From Streptomyces sp. MUM 178J (GTDB lineage: Bacteria > Actinomycetota > Actinomycetes > Streptomycetales > Streptomycetaceae), in assembly GCF_022414575.1 (NCBI RefSeq), contig NZ_JADWYQ010000017.1:1-64000 (forward strand): a DNA stretch of 64,000 nt. Direction: 5' to 3'. The notes beneath the pieces were generated by a model. That model had not been told where the DNA came from. It made no database searches and saw only the letters and a program-made list of their open reading frames with translations. The position numbers and the translations under genes were made by a program. This document shows, one piece after another, positions 61,515 through 64,000 of the stretch. The first letter of the stretch is position 1, and the number at the start of each line of letters is the position of its first letter.

Positions 61515-63082
61515 TCGGCCGCGGTGACGAGCTCCTCGAGCGAGTCATGGCGGATCCGCTCCGACGGGATGCCGACGCCGCGCAGGGCGTCCACGCCACT
61601 GCGGATCATCCCGGGCGGGCCCGAGAGATAGGCGTCGTACTCGTACCAGGGGCCGAACTCGCGCACGGCGTCCGGGAACTGCGCGCGGTCGTCGACCACC
61701 GCTCGCACCGACAGCCAGGGATGCGACTGCTGGAGTCGGAGCATGGTGTCGATGTCGTACAGATCGACACCCGTGCGTGCCCCGTAGAAGACCTCGACAG
61801 GCCGCCGCTCGCCATGCTCGGCCACATCCTCGACCAGCGCCTTGATGGGGGCGATGCCCGTCCCGCCGCCCAGGCAGAGCAGTCCGCTGTCGGTGCTGTG
61901 GTCGACCGTCATGGAGCCTGCGGGCGGACCGAGGCGCAGCACATCGCCCGGGCGAGCGTGGTGGACCAGGGCATTGGAGACCCAGCCGGCCGGAACAGCC
62001 TTCACATGGAACGAGAGCAGGCCGTCCGCGCGGGGTGCCCCCGCGAAGGAGTAGTGCCGCCAGACCCTAGGCCACCAGGGTGTCTCCAGGCTGGTGTACT
62101 GCCCCGCCAGAAACGGATACGGCTGATGGGGCCGCACCGTGACGATCGCGATGTCGGAGGTTCTGAGCTCATGCGAGACCACCTCGGCCTCCCACCACGC
62201 GGGCGCGCGGAGTTCGTCCTCGGACGCCGCATCGATCATGATCTGGGAGATCGTCGTATAGGTGCGCACCCAGGCTGCCTCGGTCTCCTCGTCCCAGGTG
62301 GTCGTGGCATAGCGGGTCAGCGCGCCGATCAGCGCCTCGCCGACGGCCGGGTAGTGAGCGGGCTCGGTGCCGTACTTGCGGTGGCCACGGCCCAGGTTGC
62401 GCAGATAGTCGGTCAGCACGCCGGCGTTGTCCATATGCTCCGCGGCCGTCAGCAGGGCCTTGAGCAGACGGTCGCGCTGGGCGTCCATGGCGGCCGGGAA
62501 GAGAGCCCGCAGCTCGGGGTGGCGCACGAAGAGCAGCGCGTAGAAGTACGAGGTGACCTTGTCGGCGACCGGTGCGATCTCGGCCATCGTCCGTCGGACC
62601 AGCAGTGCGTCTGGCGAACCGCCGGACGAAGCGCCCGTGACCGGTGCGGAGGCCGCAGGGGCGGGTGCCGGGTTGGCAGACATCGCCAGGGCGGGAGCGG
62701 ATGCCCGGTCCGCAGCCACCGGCGCGACCGGTTCATGGTCGTGCGGCCGGCCTGCAGTCGCAGTCTCCGGCCGGGCCGGGGCATGCTCGGCTGCGGGCGG
62801 CTCATGCCGCGGCGGAGGGGCCGGGCGTGACCCGCTGGAGCCCACCGGCCTTATCGTGGCGACGGTGCGCCGTGGCGGGGGTATTCGCTCCCGCCCCGTC
62901 TCCTCCCCCTCGGACTGCTCGGCCTCCGCCGGACTCCTTTCAGGCGTCTCGGCGGAGTCGGTGGCAGGGCGGGGCGTCGGCTCCTTACGAGGGGTGAACC
63001 ATCCGCCGTCCCCTCCCTGCCCGTCGGAAGAACTTCCCCCCGAGGTGCCGTTTCCGGCCGCCGTAGTGGTCGGAGCGTCCAT
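61511..63082 (-). CDS. Globin-reductase flavohaemoprotein
   Basis: A 523-residue protein. Residues 1-150 are Pro/Ala/Glu-rich and probably disordered. A globin domain (about 160-290: MAEIAPVADKVTSYFYALLF, LGRGHRKYGTEPAHY with the proximal His) is followed by an FAD-binding domain (RHYSFAGAP pattern, about 300-400) and an NAD-binding domain (CLGGGTGIAPIKAL, SGPPGMIRSG). This is the flavohaemoglobin layout, suggesting NO dioxygenase or oxygen-linked reductase activity. The start is ATG 63082 with GCGAGGCAC upstream. ATG 63103 is an alternative. Confidence 0.9.
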   Translation of the reverse strand: MDAPTTTAAGNGTSGGSSSDGQGGDGGWFTPRKEPTPRPATDSAETPERSPAEAEQSEGEETGRERIPPPRRTVATIRPVGSSGSRPAPPPRHEPPAAEHAPARPETATAGRPHDHEPVAPVAADRASAPALAMSANPAPAPAASAPVTGASSGGSPDALLVRRTMAEIAPVADKVTSYFYALLFVRHPELRALFPAAMDAQRDRLLKALLTAAEHMDNAGVLTDYLRNLGRGHRKYGTEPAHYPAVGEALIGALTRYATTTWDEETEAAWVRTYTTISQIMIDAASEDELRAPAWWEAEVVSHELRTSDIAIVTVRPHQPYPFLAGQYTSLETPWWPRVWRHYSFAGAPRADGLLSFHVKAVPAGWVSNALVHHARPGDVLRLGPPAGSMTVDHSTDSGLLCLGGGTGIAPIKALVEDVAEHGERRPVEVFYGARTGVDLYDIDTMLRLQQSHPWLSVRAVVDDRAQFPDAVREFGPWYEYDAYLSGPPGMIRSGVDALRGVGIPSERIRHDSLEELVTAAD

Positions 63083-63420
63083 CGTGTGCCTCGCCTCGAA
63101 CATCTCTCGGTCGGTCCACGCGCTTCCGCCGATCCGGAAGTGCCTTGAATTCCCGCCCTGCCCAGGACTGCCCCCAGCCCACACTAACGTTTGGTCGCTC
63201 ACTGATTCGGGAGAACCGGCACCGGAATGTGACTTTGGCCGTAGCACGCCCGTCCACCCCTGCCCAGGGTTCTGCACAGAGCCAACGCCCGATCTTCACG
63301 GTGACGCTTCTCAGCCGGTGTTTCACGTGAAACCCGCTCCAGGGCGGCTCGCTTGTGGATCTTGGCCAGATCATGGAAAGCGCTGGACGAGCGATCACTG
63401 CATCCGACAGCCTGATCCCC
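63083..63420. other. 338-bp divergent intergenic region with a parS site
   Basis: No gene is supported. The region separates the globin gene from the GNAT gene and contains the parS palindrome at 63320-63333. I could not assign promoters. Confidence 0.55.
63320..63333. promoter_or_regulatory. parS site (ParB binding)
   Basis: GTTTCACGTGAAAC, identical over all 14 bases to the copy at 43439, about 19.9 kb away. It lies 88 bases before the GNAT start. Confidence 0.92.
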
Positions 63421-64000
63421 ATGCCGACATCCCTTGCCGCACTGCCCGTCAGACGTCTGACCTTGGGCGACCTCAACTTCTGCGCCGATCTGTCGGAGGA
63501 TCGCGGCTGGCCGCGCGAGGAGCACAAATGGGGTCTGCTGCTCAGCGCCGGCACGGGCTATGGCATCGACGACCCTCAGGGCAAGGGGCTGATCGCCGGC
63601 TGTGTGGTCACGTCGTACGGCCCCGGCCTCAGTGCGATCGGCATGGTGCTCGTGGCCGAACGGCATGCACGCCAGGGCATCGGAAAGCGGCTCATGCAGT
63701 ATGTGTTGAAGGAGCACGAAGGCACCCCGCTCACCCTGCACGCCACCCCGAACGGTCAGCCTCTGTATGAACAGTTGGGCTTTGCCACGAGAGGCCGTGC
63801 CGAGATGGTCCGCGGCATCTTCATGCCCTCCGGGGAAGCGCCCCGGGTGAGCACCCGGCCGGCCACGGCTGATGACCTCCAGGCCGTTCTGCGGCTGGAT
63901 GCCGAGGTCTTCGGGCAGGACCGCACCCATATCATCGCCCGCCTTCCCGCCTTCGCCCATCAGCTCCGGGTCGCGGAGGAGTCCGGCGCACTGATCGGGT
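63421..64000 (+). CDS. GNAT N-acetyltransferase, cut by the window end
   Basis: From ATG 63421 an open frame runs off the right edge (193 codons seen). The first GNAT domain shows GMVLVAERHARQGIGKRLMQ (the acetyl-CoA P-loop) and LHATPNGQPLYEQLGF. A second domain begins near residue 142 (RPATADDLQAVLRLDAEVFG), so the full protein is probably a two-domain acetyltransferase of about 280-290 residues. The substrate is unknown. Confidence 0.85.
   Translation, partial: MPTSLAALPVRRLTLGDLNFCADLSEDRGWPREEHKWGLLLSAGTGYGIDDPQGKGLIAGCVVTSYGPGLSAIGMVLVAERHARQGIGKRLMQYVLKEHEGTPLTLHATPNGQPLYEQLGFATRGRAEMVRGIFMPSGEAPRVSTRPATADDLQAVLRLDAEVFGQDRTHIIARLPAFAHQLRVAEESGALIG

Overview
The window is high-GC actinobacterial DNA and reads as a Streptomyces chromosome. 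It carries the sporulation pair ssgR-ssgA, DUF5926, DUF5326 and SpoIIE-type regulators, GTG starts and many 4-base start/stop overlaps. Two copies of the ParB site GTTTCACGTGAAAC and several TTGTCCACA-type DnaA boxes suggest it lies fairly close to oriC. From memory, the order serS/pheA ... cydABDC ... hisC ... thiC ... ssgA/ssgR matches the core region of well-known streptomycetes.

Region 1 (1-6.44 kb) is accessory DNA next to the 3' end of a tRNA-Ser(UGA) gene. It looks like the remains of an actinomycete integrative and conjugative element (AICE). There is a KorSA-like GntR repressor, a divergent operon of six tightly coupled small genes (one a HutC-type GntR regulator), twin operator palindromes between them, a small membrane protein and an orphan P-loop ATPase. 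No integrase, excisionase, replication initiator or TraB translocase is visible. A 46-bp ungapped direct repeat containing GTGCC boxes every 11 bp occurs at about 2.96 and 6.33 kb and may be integrase arm sites.

Region 2 (6.4-18.9 kb) holds an HtrA-type protease, a glycerophosphodiesterase, DUF5926, a secreted protein, a primase-polymerase domain protein, a SpoIIE-type phosphatase with an altered metal site, two RsbW-like kinases, an Xaa-Pro aminopeptidase and the remnant of a DUF2252 gene. A candidate structured small RNA lies near 11.2 kb.

Region 3 (19-24.4 kb) is a copper-handling operon: DUF1775/YcnI, SCO1, PCuAC, a CopC-CopD fusion and a Tat-exported Dyp peroxidase. Pre-loaded copper donors for cytochrome oxidase are a likely output.

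Region 4 (24.5-39.6 kb) has pheA, serS, two Cof-type HAD phosphatases, a four-gene ABC-2 exporter operon, an internally deleted M24 peptidase gene, an EphD-like hydrolase/SDR fusion with its MerR regulator, kptA, an LLM oxidoreductase and an M23 peptidase.

Region 5 (39.7-46.1 kb) is cydA-cydB-cydDC, the cytochrome bd oxidase and its assembly exporter. A Rex operator precedes cydA and a parS site sits in the first codons of cydDC.

Region 6 (46.2-64 kb) has hisC, a LacI regulator, a PPP-type phosphatase, thiC with a TPP riboswitch, a YibE/F membrane protein, ssgA and ssgR, small membrane proteins, a PLP enzyme, a LysR regulator, a Nudix protein, a globin-reductase flavohaemoprotein and a GNAT gene cut by the window end. 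A recurring oddity is short tandem repeats beginning at or next to stop codons.
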